40,602 nt of DNA from the NCBI GenBank assembly GCA_016763155.1, contig JAESUH010000030.1, positions 1 to 40,602 of the forward strand, written 5' to 3'. The translations under genes and the position numbers were made by a program. Shown here in pieces: positions 1-9,089 of this stretch (position 1 is its first letter; each line of letters starts with the position of its first letter). Under the pieces are notes generated by a model. The model saw only the letters and a list, made by a program, of their open reading frames with translations. It did not search any database and was not told where the DNA came from. The DNA comes from Rhizobiaceae bacterium (GTDB lineage: Bacteria > Pseudomonadota > Alphaproteobacteria > Rhizobiales > Rhizobiaceae).

Positions 1-416
1 ATTTCGAGAATCAAGCCCGTTCGATCAAGAACCTTGCAATTCCATGCTTCTTCAAGACTTTGCTGTTGAACCGGGGTGATTGCGTGGTCAATTATCGCCA
101 GTCCAATTTCCTGATCTTCGATCAGTTTGCCCAGTTCTTCCACCTTCCCCTTACCAAACAAGGTTGAGGGTCGAATGGTGCGAACTGGAACATTGCTGGC
201 TTCGATAATATTCAGGCCAATTGCTTTGGCAAGACCTATGGCCTCCTGCAATCTGGCTTCGGGTGTGCGTAAATTAGGTGTTGTGCCAACAGCAGCGAGT
301 GAGCGCTGCACATGCGCCGGAAAATTCGGCACGAACACAGCTGCTCGTTCAGGCCTTTCAGCCTCTTCTGCTGTCCATTGAAACTTTGCCGAACTCGGTT
401 TGGGCGATTTACTCAA
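1..416 (-). CDS. hflX: GTPase HflX, N-terminal part (truncated by window edge)
   Basis: Ribosome-associated GTPase that splits or rescues stalled ribosomes; only the first 138 codons are inside the window and the G domain lies beyond base 1. The visible part is the HflX N-terminal domain: AAVFVPNFPAH, then LFGKGKVEELG (the family's GKGKxEEL segment), DHAITPVQQQSLEE and KVLDRTGLILE. The frame is closed upstream by a TAG at 423-425, so the only sensible start is TTG at 416, 16 nt after the hfq stop; no clear Shine-Dalgarno is visible, which suggests translational coupling to hfq. The hfq-hflX pair is conserved across proteobacteria. The family is certain; the start codon is less so. Confidence 0.9.
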   Translation of the reverse strand, partial: MSKSPKPSSAKFQWTAEEAERPERAAVFVPNFPAHVQRSLAAVGTTPNLRTPEARLQEAIGLAKAIGLNIIEASNVPVRTIRPSTLFGKGKVEELGKLIEDQEIGLAIIDHAITPVQQQSLEEAWNCKVLDRTGLILE

Positions 417-432
417 ACTACGCTACACAAAT

Positions 433-696
433 CTAATCATCACCCTGCGCATCATTCTTATCATCCGAGCTTTCACTGGACATCAACACAGGCGTTGAGG
501 GCATGATGGTTGAGATCGCATGTTTATACACGAGCTGGCCGATGCCATCGCGTTTTAACAAGAGGCAGAAATTATCAAACCAGCTCACAATGCCGTTCAG
601 TTTCACGCCATTAACAAGAAAAATGGTAAGAGGAATTTTTTGTTTGCGCACCTGATTCAGGAATGCATCCTGCAGGTTTTGAGATTTTTCAGCCAT
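433..696 (-). CDS. hfq: RNA chaperone Hfq
   Basis: Hexameric Sm-like RNA chaperone that pairs small RNAs with mRNAs. The 87-aa product has the Sm1 motif region with [16 protein letters not shown] and the Sm2 signature [10 protein letters not shown], in the right order and at about residues 29-66. The C-terminal tail after residue 66 is short and acidic/serine-rich (ends in GDD), as in other alphaproteobacteria, and much shorter than the E. coli tail. The gene sits between trkH (160 nt upstream) and hflX (16 nt downstream), with its own promoter candidate upstream. A GGAG at 707-710 lies 10 nt before the ATG. Confidence 0.97.
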   Translation of the reverse strand: MAEKSQNLQDAFLNQVRKQKIPLTIFLVNGVKLNGIVSWFDNFCLLLKRDGIGQLVYKHAISTIMPSTPVLMSSESSDDKNDAQGDD

Positions 697-719
697 GAAT
701 CGGTTGCTCCGATAATTTT

Positions 720-749
720 ATTATAGTTTCCGCTCGCGAAAACGGACAA
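720..749 (-). promoter_or_regulatory. Sigma70-type promoter candidate for hfq-hflX
   Basis: On the minus strand TTGTCC (749-744) is followed after 18 nt by a perfect TATAAT (725-720), placing transcription start about 20 nt before the hfq ATG. A second possibility further upstream is TTGATC with CTATAA at 17 nt. The 159-bp trkH-hfq gap otherwise shows only a 5-bp hairpin (ATCGG/CCGAT, 699-713) over the ribosome binding site. Inferred from sequence only. Confidence 0.5.
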
Positions 750-855
750 TGAGTCGCGTCTGCACTGATAGTTTATAGGGCCAGCAGACGAACAGGATCA
801 AGAAAAACTTATTGATATTGGATGAAATTCCGAAATTCTGCATTAGCATTGTAAA

Positions 856-2325
856 TCAACGATTAATCCAGAACGACAAATTGAACGCCACCACCAGTAA
901 AATCACCTCAAGACGGCCTAGTAACATCAAAGCAGAAATGATAATTTTTTGGGGGGTAATCATTTCCGGATAACTCGGCCACCCCTGCTCGCTTTGAGGT
1001 GCCCACTCCGGGCCATAAGCAGGCCCTGCATTGACAAATGAAGCAATGCTGGCCGTAAATCCTGCCTGAAAATTCATACCATAATAGGTCAGCATAATTG
1101 CACCGATTACAACGACAATGACCGCCGCCATAAACATGCCCCAGATCGATTTCATCAACTGGTTGTTATAAGCCACACTGCCAAAACGCACTGGGCGAAT
1201 TCCATGTGGATAAATAAGCACATTCAGCTCATGCACGGCCTGAGAAACCATTCCCCCAAGCCTGAAGAATTTTAATCCGCTGGATGTGGAAAAACACCCC
1301 GCGCCCAAAAACAACAAAGCGAGGATCAAGGTCGGTGGAAGAAGTGCATAAATTCCCGGTCGCGATTGAAGCCCTGATGTGGAAATTGTTGAAGCAGAAT
1401 TATACAAGCCCTCAACCAACGCGGTCATGGTGGGCAATCTGGAAGCGCCACCAGCTGCCTGAAAAATCACTACGGAAAACACCAGACCGACAACTAGCCA
1501 AACCAGCAAAACAAAATAACTCTCACGGTGAATTTTCAATTCTGCAAGCTGCAACCGCATAGCCATTTGGTGCCAAAAGACGCTGGTTGCAGCAATTAGC
1601 AAGAACAACGTCATCACCAGCATACCGCCCAAACTGAGGCTATCATGCAAGCTTTTATCTCCGGGGAGGAACCCGCCAGACGATATGGCCGTCATGGATA
1701 ATACCAAAGCATCAAAGGGCTGACTGCCGTTAATCAGCAACAAGACAAAGCAGAAAATGGTCAGTGCCAGATAAATCTGGGCCAATCCCCTACAATACCT
1801 TCCAAGGGTAGACGGGTTATCCATTACCGCTGATCCAACGGTTGTGCCATCCGTATGGGGTATGCCGCCAATGGATGATGGCGATAGGATGAGTATGAAG
1901 GTCAGCAAAGTGGCCAGGCCGCCAATCCATTGAAGCTCTGCCCGTGCAACAACCATCGCTCGCGGAATATTATCAATTGAAGGCAAGATTGAAGCGCCGG
2001 TTGTCGTGAAACCGGATATGGTTTCAAACAATGCATCCAGATAACTAAGCTGCAAAATATCGCTAAATGGTATTGCCAGCAACATGGGTAAGCCCAGCCA
2101 CGCCGCCACACACAGATATATGCTTGCAATGCGCCCTAATGATCCAACGAAGCCACGAATGGAAAGCAATGTGGCTACTGAAAGGAAAGCACCGAGGGCT
2201 GCATAAATTATCAGCCGTACGCCAACCTCATGCTCGCCAAAACCAAACGCCACCAGCACCGGCAACAATAGAGAAAGCGACAGGATAGCAACGAGAGCAG
2301 CAGAATAAAAAACAAATGCAATCAT
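856..2325 (-). CDS. trkH: Trk-type potassium uptake protein TrkH
   Basis: Potassium-translocating channel subunit of the Trk system, inner membrane, gated by the NAD-binding TrkA encoded just upstream. The 489-aa product is almost entirely hydrophobic helices and has the four pore-loop repeats with their filter glycines: TTTGAS near residue 107, AISSGGF near 213, STSGLQS near 314 and VNAGPAYGP near 429. Length is normal for TrkH. It begins 18 nt after the trkA stop, so the two subunits are very probably co-transcribed. In several Rhizobiales trkA stands without trkH at this locus, so having both together makes a complete system here. Confidence 0.95.
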   Translation of the reverse strand: MIAFVFYSAALVAILSLSLLLPVLVAFGFGEHEVGVRLIIYAALGAFLSVATLLSIRGFVGSLGRIASIYLCVAAWLGLPMLLAIPFSDILQLSYLDALFETISGFTTTGASILPSIDNIPRAMVVARAELQWIGGLATLLTFILILSPSSIGGIPHTDGTTVGSAVMDNPSTLGRYCRGLAQIYLALTIFCFVLLLINGSQPFDALVLSMTAISSGGFLPGDKSLHDSLSLGGMLVMTLFLLIAATSVFWHQMAMRLQLAELKIHRESYFVLLVWLVVGLVFSVVIFQAAGGASRLPTMTALVEGLYNSASTISTSGLQSRPGIYALLPPTLILALLFLGAGCFSTSSGLKFFRLGGMVSQAVHELNVLIYPHGIRPVRFGSVAYNNQLMKSIWGMFMAAVIVVVIGAIMLTYYGMNFQAGFTASIASFVNAGPAYGPEWAPQSEQGWPSYPEMITPQKIIISALMLLGRLEVILLVVAFNLSFWINR

Positions 2326-2343
2326 GGAATTTCAAGACATTCC

Positions 2344-3720
2344 CTAGAAAAATTCGAGCGATACCCGGAACATCTGCTCCACTTGCGGCACATCCGCGTT
2401 GAGAGCAAGAATAACGATTTTGTCTTTCGGCTTAATGATGCTTTCGCCGGTGGGCATGTGAATTTCACCCTCGCTGAAAATCGCACCAATGCGAACGCCC
2501 TCTGGCAGATCAAGTTCTTTTAACGGAGTGCCCACGAGTGGAGAAGTTTCCAAAGCTTCGGCTTCAATAATTTCAGCTGAGCCATTCTGGATGGAATATA
2601 CACCACGAATTCGTCCGCGTCGCACATGCTGCAATACGCGTGAAATCGTTACAGATCGTGGATTGATATAGTCATCAATGCCCAGCGATTTGGTAAAGCC
2701 GTGATAACCAGCATTGTTCAACAGCGCCAAATTACTTTTACAGCCCATTTTTTTGGCCAAGACGCAGGATAGAATATTAGCCTGATCATCATTGGTGATT
2801 GCCACCATTAAATCAGCCTTATCAGCACCTGCTTCCTGCAATATTTGCTCATCAAGCGCGTTGCCGTGCAATACAACGGTTCGGTCCAATTGATCGGCAA
2901 GCTTTATCGCTACATCACGTGAGTTTTCGATCACCCTCACCCGCGCATTTGGTAACCGTTCTTCAATGCGGTGGGCCAAATATCCGCCGATATTCCCCCC
3001 GCCAGCAATCACAATCCGGCTGGCTTCGGGGCGTTCCTTGCCGAAAATTCCCAAGGTGCGCCGTATCTGGCTTCGTTCAACGATGACATAGGCCAGATCC
3101 CCTTCCAATATCTGGTCAAATGACCTGGCAACCATCATCTTGCCATCGCGCCAAATGCCGGCAACAACGGCATTGAGATCTGGAAATAATTCACTCAACT
3201 GGGATAGCGGCGTATCCAGCAACGGGCTTTCCTCGTCACATTCAATCGCCAGCATTGCCACTTTATCGTCCACGAACAAAACAATGTCTTTGGCTCCAGG
3301 CAGCGCCACCCGGCGCAACACCATTTCGGCCACCTCAATTTCAGGTGAAATAATCACATCAATCGGCATGTGGTCGCGAGAAAACAGGTTTTGCCAATGA
3401 GGTTGGCGATAGCTTTGCGCACGAATACGGGCAATTTTTGTGGGAACATTAAACAACGAGTGAGCAACCTGACAGGCAACCATGTTCACTTCATCATAAA
3501 GCGTCACAGCGATAATCATATCCGCCTGTTCTGCTCCTGCGCGAACCAATACGTCAGGGTGAGATGCGTACCCCACATAGCCGCGCACATCCAAACGATC
3601 TTGAATGATCTGGATCAGCTCGGTCGAATTGTCGATAACAGAGACATCATTGTTTTCGGAAGAAAGCCGTTCAGCAATTCCGTAACCAACCTGCCCTGCG
3701 CCGCATATCAATATTCTCAT
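2344..3720 (-). CDS. trkA: Trk system potassium transporter subunit TrkA
   Basis: Cytoplasmic regulatory ring protein that binds NAD(H)/ATP and gates TrkH. The 458 residues are the classic duplicated RCK-N/RCK-C arrangement: a first Rossmann motif ICGAGQVG at residue 5, a second, IAGGGNIGG, near residue 237, each followed by a C-terminal RCK (TrkA-C) domain; the last one carries GVRIGAIF and KIVILAL. The ATG overlaps the ntrX stop by 4 nt (ATGA), implying translational coupling to the NtrYX response regulator, a conserved alphaproteobacterial arrangement. Confidence 0.96.
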   Translation of the reverse strand: MRILICGAGQVGYGIAERLSSENNDVSVIDNSTELIQIIQDRLDVRGYVGYASHPDVLVRAGAEQADMIIAVTLYDEVNMVACQVAHSLFNVPTKIARIRAQSYRQPHWQNLFSRDHMPIDVIISPEIEVAEMVLRRVALPGAKDIVLFVDDKVAMLAIECDEESPLLDTPLSQLSELFPDLNAVVAGIWRDGKMMVARSFDQILEGDLAYVIVERSQIRRTLGIFGKERPEASRIVIAGGGNIGGYLAHRIEERLPNARVRVIENSRDVAIKLADQLDRTVVLHGNALDEQILQEAGADKADLMVAITNDDQANILSCVLAKKMGCKSNLALLNNAGYHGFTKSLGIDDYINPRSVTISRVLQHVRRGRIRGVYSIQNGSAEIIEAEALETSPLVGTPLKELDLPEGVRIGAIFSEGEIHMPTGESIIKPKDKIVILALNADVPQVEQMFRVSLEFF

Positions 3721-5102
3721 GTTTTGCTTTCAAACAGGCCCAGTGTTTTGATTTTCCGATGTAAGGCCGATCGTTCCATACCAATGAATTCTGCTGTGCG
3801 CGAGATATTTCCGCCAAATCGACCAACTTGTGCAGCCAAATAATCCTTTTCAAAGGCTTCACGCGCTTCTTTTAGCGGCATGGCCATCAAATGTTCACCA
3901 CTATCGCCGCCTGCCTGCGGCAACATTTCGCCAATTTCACTGGGAAGCATATCGGCTGAAATAACGCCATCTTCATCGCGTGACAGGATCATTAGTCGCT
4001 CAATATTGTTGCGTAACTGGCGAATATTGCCCGGCCAGTTATGAGCTTGAATAACTGCCATGGCATCATCGCCTATCTCACAAGTAGCAATGCCGGATTG
4101 ACGTGCAATCTGCTCCATAAAGGCTGCAACCAATTCGGGAATATCATCGCGCCGCTCGGCAAGGGTTGGAACGCGAATTGGCACCACTGCCAGCCGGTGA
4201 AACAAATCTTCGCGAAACAGGCCCTCATTGATTAGTTTTTCAAGATCCTGCGCGGTTGATGATAATACGCGAACATCCACCTTGACCTTGGTATTACCTC
4301 CAACGCGTTCAAATTTTTGTTCAACCAATACCCGCAAAATCTTGTTTTGAGTGTCACGGGGCATATCGGCAACTTCGTCGATATAAAGAGTGCCGCCATG
4401 GGCTTCTTCCAGCGCGCCAACTTTTCTGGCGCTGTCCTGGCCATCACTGGTCTCGCTCTCAGTACCAAATAGCTCGATTTCCATTCGTTCCGGGGTAATG
4501 TTGGCTGCATTCAGCGCAACAAAAGGGCCGCTAGCACGAGATGAATGGGAGTGGATATTTCGTGCGACAAGCTCTTTGCCAGAGCCCGATGCGCCAGTAA
4601 TCAAAACCCGCGCATTAGTAGGCGCTACCCGTTCAATGGTCTGGCGAAGAGCATTGATTGCAACAGAACTGCCCAGAATATCCGGCATATCAGCGCTTTT
4701 ATCTTGTAGTTCTTTCACCTGTTTTTTCAGGTTAAAATTCTCAAGTGCCCGCTCAGCAATCAAAACCAGCCGATCCACCTTGAAGGGCTTTTCAATATAG
4801 TCAAAAGCGCCTCTGCGGATGGCTGAAACTGCCGTTTCAATATTGCCATGGCCAGATATCATGACGATGGGGATTTCCGGATGGACAGACTTGATTTCAT
4901 CTAGCAATTCCAGACCATCGAGCGTTGATCCCTGAATCCAGATATCGAGGAAAATCAACGTAGGGCGCCGCTCCCTGATTGCGGCAAGAGCGCCATCGCT
5001 GTCTTTGGCGGTACGGGTGCTATGCCCTTCATCCTCAAGAATGCCTGCTACAAGCTCTCGAATGTCCGTTTCATCATCAACAATCAAAATATCTGAAGCC
5101 AT
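3717..5102 (-). CDS. ntrX: Response regulator NtrX (NtrC family, degenerate GAFTGA)
   Basis: DNA-binding response regulator partner of the sensor kinase NtrY; in alphaproteobacteria it controls nitrogen, redox and envelope functions. Domains in the 461-aa product: receiver 1-120 with phospho-acceptor D53 and K105; AAA+ domain with Walker A GASGSGKE at 170-177 and Walker B TLYIDE near 238; C-terminal Fis-type helix-turn-helix about 428-455 (NISRTAEFIGMERSALHRK). Where sigma54 activators have GAFTGA, this protein has an unrelated SETSDGQDSARKVGA stretch (about 216-230), so classical sigma54 activation is doubtful. The gene starts 7 nt after ntrY. Confidence 0.95.
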   Translation of the reverse strand: MASDILIVDDETDIRELVAGILEDEGHSTRTAKDSDGALAAIRERRPTLIFLDIWIQGSTLDGLELLDEIKSVHPEIPIVMISGHGNIETAVSAIRRGAFDYIEKPFKVDRLVLIAERALENFNLKKQVKELQDKSADMPDILGSSVAINALRQTIERVAPTNARVLITGASGSGKELVARNIHSHSSRASGPFVALNAANITPERMEIELFGTESETSDGQDSARKVGALEEAHGGTLYIDEVADMPRDTQNKILRVLVEQKFERVGGNTKVKVDVRVLSSTAQDLEKLINEGLFREDLFHRLAVVPIRVPTLAERRDDIPELVAAFMEQIARQSGIATCEIGDDAMAVIQAHNWPGNIRQLRNNIERLMILSRDEDGVISADMLPSEIGEMLPQAGGDSGEHLMAMPLKEAREAFEKDYLAAQVGRFGGNISRTAEFIGMERSALHRKIKTLGLFESKT

Positions 5103-5109
5103 TTGCTAA

Positions 5110-7491
5110 CTACGCTCTCACACTCATGTCAGTTTCATTGTTCTTGTTTTTATCTTCTGCACTATCCGGCGGTGTTGTCTCATCTGGTGAATCCGTTGAA
5201 GCCAAACGTATTGACAGCCGCATCAGCGCGCCACGGGCACCTTCGACCCCATTTGTGACATCAGGAGCATCCATCAGCTCGATATTGCCCCCATGGTCTT
5301 CCATAACCTTGCGTACAATCGCCAGCCCCAGTCCCGTGCCTTTTTCCCTTGTTGTCATATAAGGTTCAAGCAGGCGCTGACGGTTTTCCTTTGGCAGGCC
5401 TTTGCCATTATCAATGATATCGATCATTGCTCTGTTATCATCTTTGTGTACCCGCACTGTGATTTTTCCAGCGTCCATTTCATCAGCCGGTACGGCCTCA
5501 ATGGCTTCGGCTGCATTTTTCAAAACGTTTATCAGCGCCTGAGATAATAACCGGGCGTCATATTCGCAATAGATGGGATTTTTTTCATATTCAGTTGTGA
5601 ATTCGATATCCGGAAAACCTACTTTCTGCAGGAATACGGTTTCTCGAACAACATTTTGTAAATCGCCATTTGTAAATTCCGGCGCTGGCATTCGGGCAAA
5701 AGAGGAAAACTCATCCACCATGCGGCCAATATGACTGACCTGGCGTACAATGGTATCTGTGCATTGATCAAAAATCTCCCGGTCATTGATAATCTGCTTG
5801 CCAAAACGCCGTCTAATGCGTTCTGCCGAGAGCTGAATTGGTGTTAGAGGATTTTTGATTTCATGGGCAATTCTTTGCGCAACATCGGCCCAGGCATTGT
5901 TACGTTGAGCGACCACCAAATTAGTAATATCATCGATGGTAACCACATAGGAGTGATCCTCGGTCTCTTTACCTTCGAGAGTTACCGTCATGTTCAAAGT
6001 GCGCTCTCGGCCGCTACGCAACAAAGTGATCTGCTCATGATATTCAGTCTTTCCCGAAACCACAGCATTTTGGAAAGCGGCATCCAGCTCCGAGGAGAAA
6101 TTTGCAAGTAATTGTGGGTTTTGAAAATCAATTGCTTCGTCACTGAGAAGTTCCAATGCAATACGATTTGCCAGAGTTACCCTGCCCTCAATATCAATCC
6201 CGATGACGGCAGCGCTCACGCCAGAAAGCACAGCTTCCGTGAATAGCGCTCTTTGGTTCATTTCATCATGGGCTGAAATCAGCAAAGTTCGCTGATACTT
6301 CAAGTCAGCAATCATGACATTGAATTTTTCACTCAGGAACATCAAGTCGCCCTCTGAGTGCGAGGTATTTACGGAAACATCCAGATTGCCAGAACTGACC
6401 TCACTTGCCGCAAATATCAGCCTTCGGATTGGAGACACAATTCGGTCAGCCACACTTATACCCATCCAAATAGCAGCCAGCAATACGATCAGACAAAGGC
6501 CGATATAAAGAATGGCGTAGGCAAATTGCACGGGCAGCCGCGTGTTTTCCAATTGGCCGTATTCTTTAACATTATCCTCTGTTTCCTGAAGTGCATTAAT
6601 TACGGCATCAGGAAGTGCCACCACCGTATAAAGATAGGCGTTTGAAATGTTTTTAAGTTTTAATACAGCACCTACAAAATTACCCTTTCCTCTGGGTATG
6701 TTTACAGGATCACCCGAACTCGCAGCTTCCAGCGCGTCCTTATGGACCGGGGGTGCGGAACGTTCTGTTTTTAGTTCCGCTCTTACAATCGCAACCCCAT
6801 TATTGCGTACCAATTCGGCGGTAACAAAGCCCCTTGCGCGGGCATGCAAAGTAACCAGGTCATTAAATGCTTTGCGATCAAGAGCAAATAATCTGCGGTT
6901 TCTGTCCAGATCAGACGCCATATTGATGGTATTTCCCATCAGGCTTCTTGTGCTTTCATTCATGTAAGCGACAGCAACACTAACCGAAGAATTGATGATA
7001 TTTTTAGTACGAATTTCAAACCATCGATCCAGACCGATATCCAGCGTAACACCAGCAACAATGGCAACAATGATAGCGGGAATTGCAGCAACAAGACTAA
7101 ATAGCGTGATCAGGCGAACATGTAATCTAGAAGCCGCCCTGCCCTTTTTTCTGGAACTTAATATCTTTGCAATTTCGCGGCTAATCAAAATCAGCAAAAT
7201 TGCAGATAATCCACCATTTACAATTACCGCTGTGAAGGCCGTTGTTTCATTTGTTGGGTCGAATGAAGTTAACCCAATCAGGATAAAAAACGTGATCGTG
7301 CCACTAATGAGCAAAGCCAGAACCACAAATAATCCAAATATTCTAGTAGTGGATTGCCCCTCAAAAAAATTGCTTCCGGAGGGTTTTGGTGAGTTTTCAT
7401 CCTGATCGTCATCCCGGCCAACGCGCCGGTCGTCATTTTCAAACCGATCACTGGCAGGTGTGTCTAAATCTTCACTGCTAATATTTGACAC
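5110..7491 (-). CDS. ntrY: Sensor histidine kinase NtrY
   Basis: Membrane-bound histidine kinase that phosphorylates NtrX. The 793-aa product reads: charged cytoplasmic N-terminus (1-50), membrane segments about 51-74, 86-108 and 126-150, a periplasmic sensor region 151-320, membrane segment 322-346, HAMP 347-400, PAS about 410-525, HisKA with phospho-acceptor H543 in [12 protein letters not shown], and a HATPase domain with N box LINVLKNAAEAI (653-664), DIIDNGKGLP and GTGLGLAIVRK. The start is GTG at 7491, with a GGGG-containing stretch upstream. A 117-bp gap from ntrC contains palindromes and may hold a separate promoter. Confidence 0.96.
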   Translation of the reverse strand: MSNISSEDLDTPASDRFENDDRRVGRDDDQDENSPKPSGSNFFEGQSTTRIFGLFVVLALLISGTITFFILIGLTSFDPTNETTAFTAVIVNGGLSAILLILISREIAKILSSRKKGRAASRLHVRLITLFSLVAAIPAIIVAIVAGVTLDIGLDRWFEIRTKNIINSSVSVAVAYMNESTRSLMGNTINMASDLDRNRRLFALDRKAFNDLVTLHARARGFVTAELVRNNGVAIVRAELKTERSAPPVHKDALEAASSGDPVNIPRGKGNFVGAVLKLKNISNAYLYTVVALPDAVINALQETEDNVKEYGQLENTRLPVQFAYAILYIGLCLIVLLAAIWMGISVADRIVSPIRRLIFAASEVSSGNLDVSVNTSHSEGDLMFLSEKFNVMIADLKYQRTLLISAHDEMNQRALFTEAVLSGVSAAVIGIDIEGRVTLANRIALELLSDEAIDFQNPQLLANFSSELDAAFQNAVVSGKTEYHEQITLLRSGRERTLNMTVTLEGKETEDHSYVVTIDDITNLVVAQRNNAWADVAQRIAHEIKNPLTPIQLSAERIRRRFGKQIINDREIFDQCTDTIVRQVSHIGRMVDEFSSFARMPAPEFTNGDLQNVVRETVFLQKVGFPDIEFTTEYEKNPIYCEYDARLLSQALINVLKNAAEAIEAVPADEMDAGKITVRVHKDDNRAMIDIIDNGKGLPKENRQRLLEPYMTTREKGTGLGLAIVRKVMEDHGGNIELMDAPDVTNGVEGARGALMRLSIRLASTDSPDETTPPDSAEDKNKNNETDMSVRA

Positions 7492-7608
7492 TTACCAGTA
7501 CCCCAGAGTTCTCTGAAATTGAATCAGTTGCATTTTTGCAACTCAAATGTGGCAAAAATGAAACATGTCGTCAATGTTGGATCGCAAAATCCAACTGACC
7601 ATTCTGAC
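7492..7608 (-). promoter_or_regulatory. ntrC-ntrY intergenic region with three inverted repeats
   Basis: Three short inverted repeats lie in the 117 bp between the ntrC stop and the ntrY GTG: GTTGGAT-N6-ATCCAAC (7576-7595), AGTTGCA-TTTT-TGCAACT (7526-7543) and CAGAG-N2-CTCTG (7504-7515). None is followed by a T tract on the minus strand, so they are not convincing terminators. A TTGACG at 7574-7569 with a weak CACATT 17 nt later is a possible promoter for ntrYX. The middle palindrome would then lie just downstream of the start of transcription. This is a sequence observation; the regulator is unknown. Confidence 0.4.
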
Positions 7609-9087
7609 TTATCGCAGGGTCCGCTGTACCTTGATGTTCAGCTCTTTCATTTTTTTGCGCAAAGTATTCCTGTTGAGGCCCAACAATTCAGCCGCTTTGA
7701 TCTGATTGCCACTGGTGGCCGCTAATGTTGTTACAATCAAAGGATATTCGATCTCGCGGAGTAATTGCTGATAAAGCCCGGTGGGGGTCTCGCCATTTAC
7801 GGGTTCGTTGTCACGTTCGATGCCATTTTTGGCAAAATAATCAATCACATATTGTTCGGTCGTCTCAGAAAGAGTTTTTTGAGAACTGTGATCAAGTGCA
7901 GCCATGCCAATTTGACCAAATGGGCTTTGGTCACTTGCCAATTCATGTTCAATCACTTGCTTTGTGATGGTTTCCTGAGGATAGAGTGCGAGCAAACGGC
8001 GAACCAGATTTTCCAATTCCCGCACATTTCCCGGCCAAAGATGATTATTGAGTACACCGAGTGCGTCATTATCGATTGAATTCACGCTCAAGCCATCAGA
8101 CTCTGCCTTTTGCATAAAATGACGAACGAGATCGGGTATATCGCCAGCGCGTTCGCGCAAGGGTGGAATTCGCAATGGCACAACATTCAGCCGGTAATAG
8201 AGATCTTCGCGAAACAGCCCTTTTTTAATCAGATCATTCAGGTTTTTATTGGTTGCAGCAATGATGCGAACGTCCGAGCGAATAGGAATGCGCCCGCCTA
8301 CCCTTGTATATTCACCTTGTTGCAATACGCGCAAAAGCCGGGTTTGGGCTTCCATCGGCATATCGCCAATTTCATCAAGAAATAAAGTGCCGCCTTCGGC
8401 TTGTTCGAAATTTCCCGAGGTCCGGGAATGGGCGCCGGTAAAAGCTCCCTTTTCATGGCCAAATAGTTCTGACTCGATCAAATCCTTTGGAATTGCTGCC
8501 ATATTAATCGCAACAAAAGGCGCATGCCGCCGTTTGCCATAATCATGTAATGCGCGCGCAACCAACTCTTTTCCGGTACCAGATTCGCCGGTAACAAGCA
8601 GGGTCAAATCCGTTTGCATCAGACGCGCCAATACCCGGTAAACCTCCTGCATAGCACTGGAGCGGCCAACCAGAGGCATGCTCTCACCATCATCAACAAC
8701 ATCCGGGCTGTCAGTGTTACGCTGTTGGGATAAGGCACGTTTTATTGTGGAAATCAGTTCATTCAGATCAAAGGGCTTGGGCAAATAATCATAGGCACCC
8801 AGTTCTGATGCTTTAATTGCCGTCATGAATGTGTTTTGAGCACTCATAACAATCATCGGCAAATCTGGCCTGTGGCGGGTAATGCGGGGCATTAAATCAA
8901 AAACATTGCCATCAGGCATGATCACATCGGTGACCACGAGATCACCCTCGCCGCGTGAAACCCAACGCCATAGAGTAGCGATGTTAGAGGTGGTTCGCAC
9001 TTCGTATCCAGCGCGGGTAATGGCTTGATTCAACACCGTGCGAATAGCGGCATCATCATCAGCAAGCAGAATAGTTTTGTTTTCCAT
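7609..9087 (-). CDS. ntrC: Nitrogen regulation response regulator NtrC (GlnG)
   Basis: Sigma54-dependent transcription activator of the nitrogen-limitation response, phosphorylated by NtrB. The 492-aa product has a receiver domain with D54 and K104, an AAA+ domain with Walker A GESGTGKE (167-174), an intact GAFTGA loop (214-219) and Walker B LFLDE near 235, and a C-terminal Fis-type helix-turn-helix about 450-480 ([19 protein letters not shown]). Full family length. It follows ntrB after 2 nt. Contrast with NtrX in the same cluster, which lacks the sigma54 contact loop. Confidence 0.97.
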   Translation of the reverse strand: MENKTILLADDDAAIRTVLNQAITRAGYEVRTTSNIATLWRWVSRGEGDLVVTDVIMPDGNVFDLMPRITRHRPDLPMIVMSAQNTFMTAIKASELGAYDYLPKPFDLNELISTIKRALSQQRNTDSPDVVDDGESMPLVGRSSAMQEVYRVLARLMQTDLTLLVTGESGTGKELVARALHDYGKRRHAPFVAINMAAIPKDLIESELFGHEKGAFTGAHSRTSGNFEQAEGGTLFLDEIGDMPMEAQTRLLRVLQQGEYTRVGGRIPIRSDVRIIAATNKNLNDLIKKGLFREDLYYRLNVVPLRIPPLRERAGDIPDLVRHFMQKAESDGLSVNSIDNDALGVLNNHLWPGNVRELENLVRRLLALYPQETITKQVIEHELASDQSPFGQIGMAALDHSSQKTLSETTEQYVIDYFAKNGIERDNEPVNGETPTGLYQQLLREIEYPLIVTTLAATSGNQIKAAELLGLNRNTLRKKMKELNIKVQRTLR

Positions 9088-9089
9088 GC

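Noticed and set aside
7526-7543. AGTTGCA/TGCAACT palindrome as an NtrC binding site
   Set aside because: Half-site order and spacing do not match the TGCAC-type NtrC consensus; left as an unassigned palindrome.
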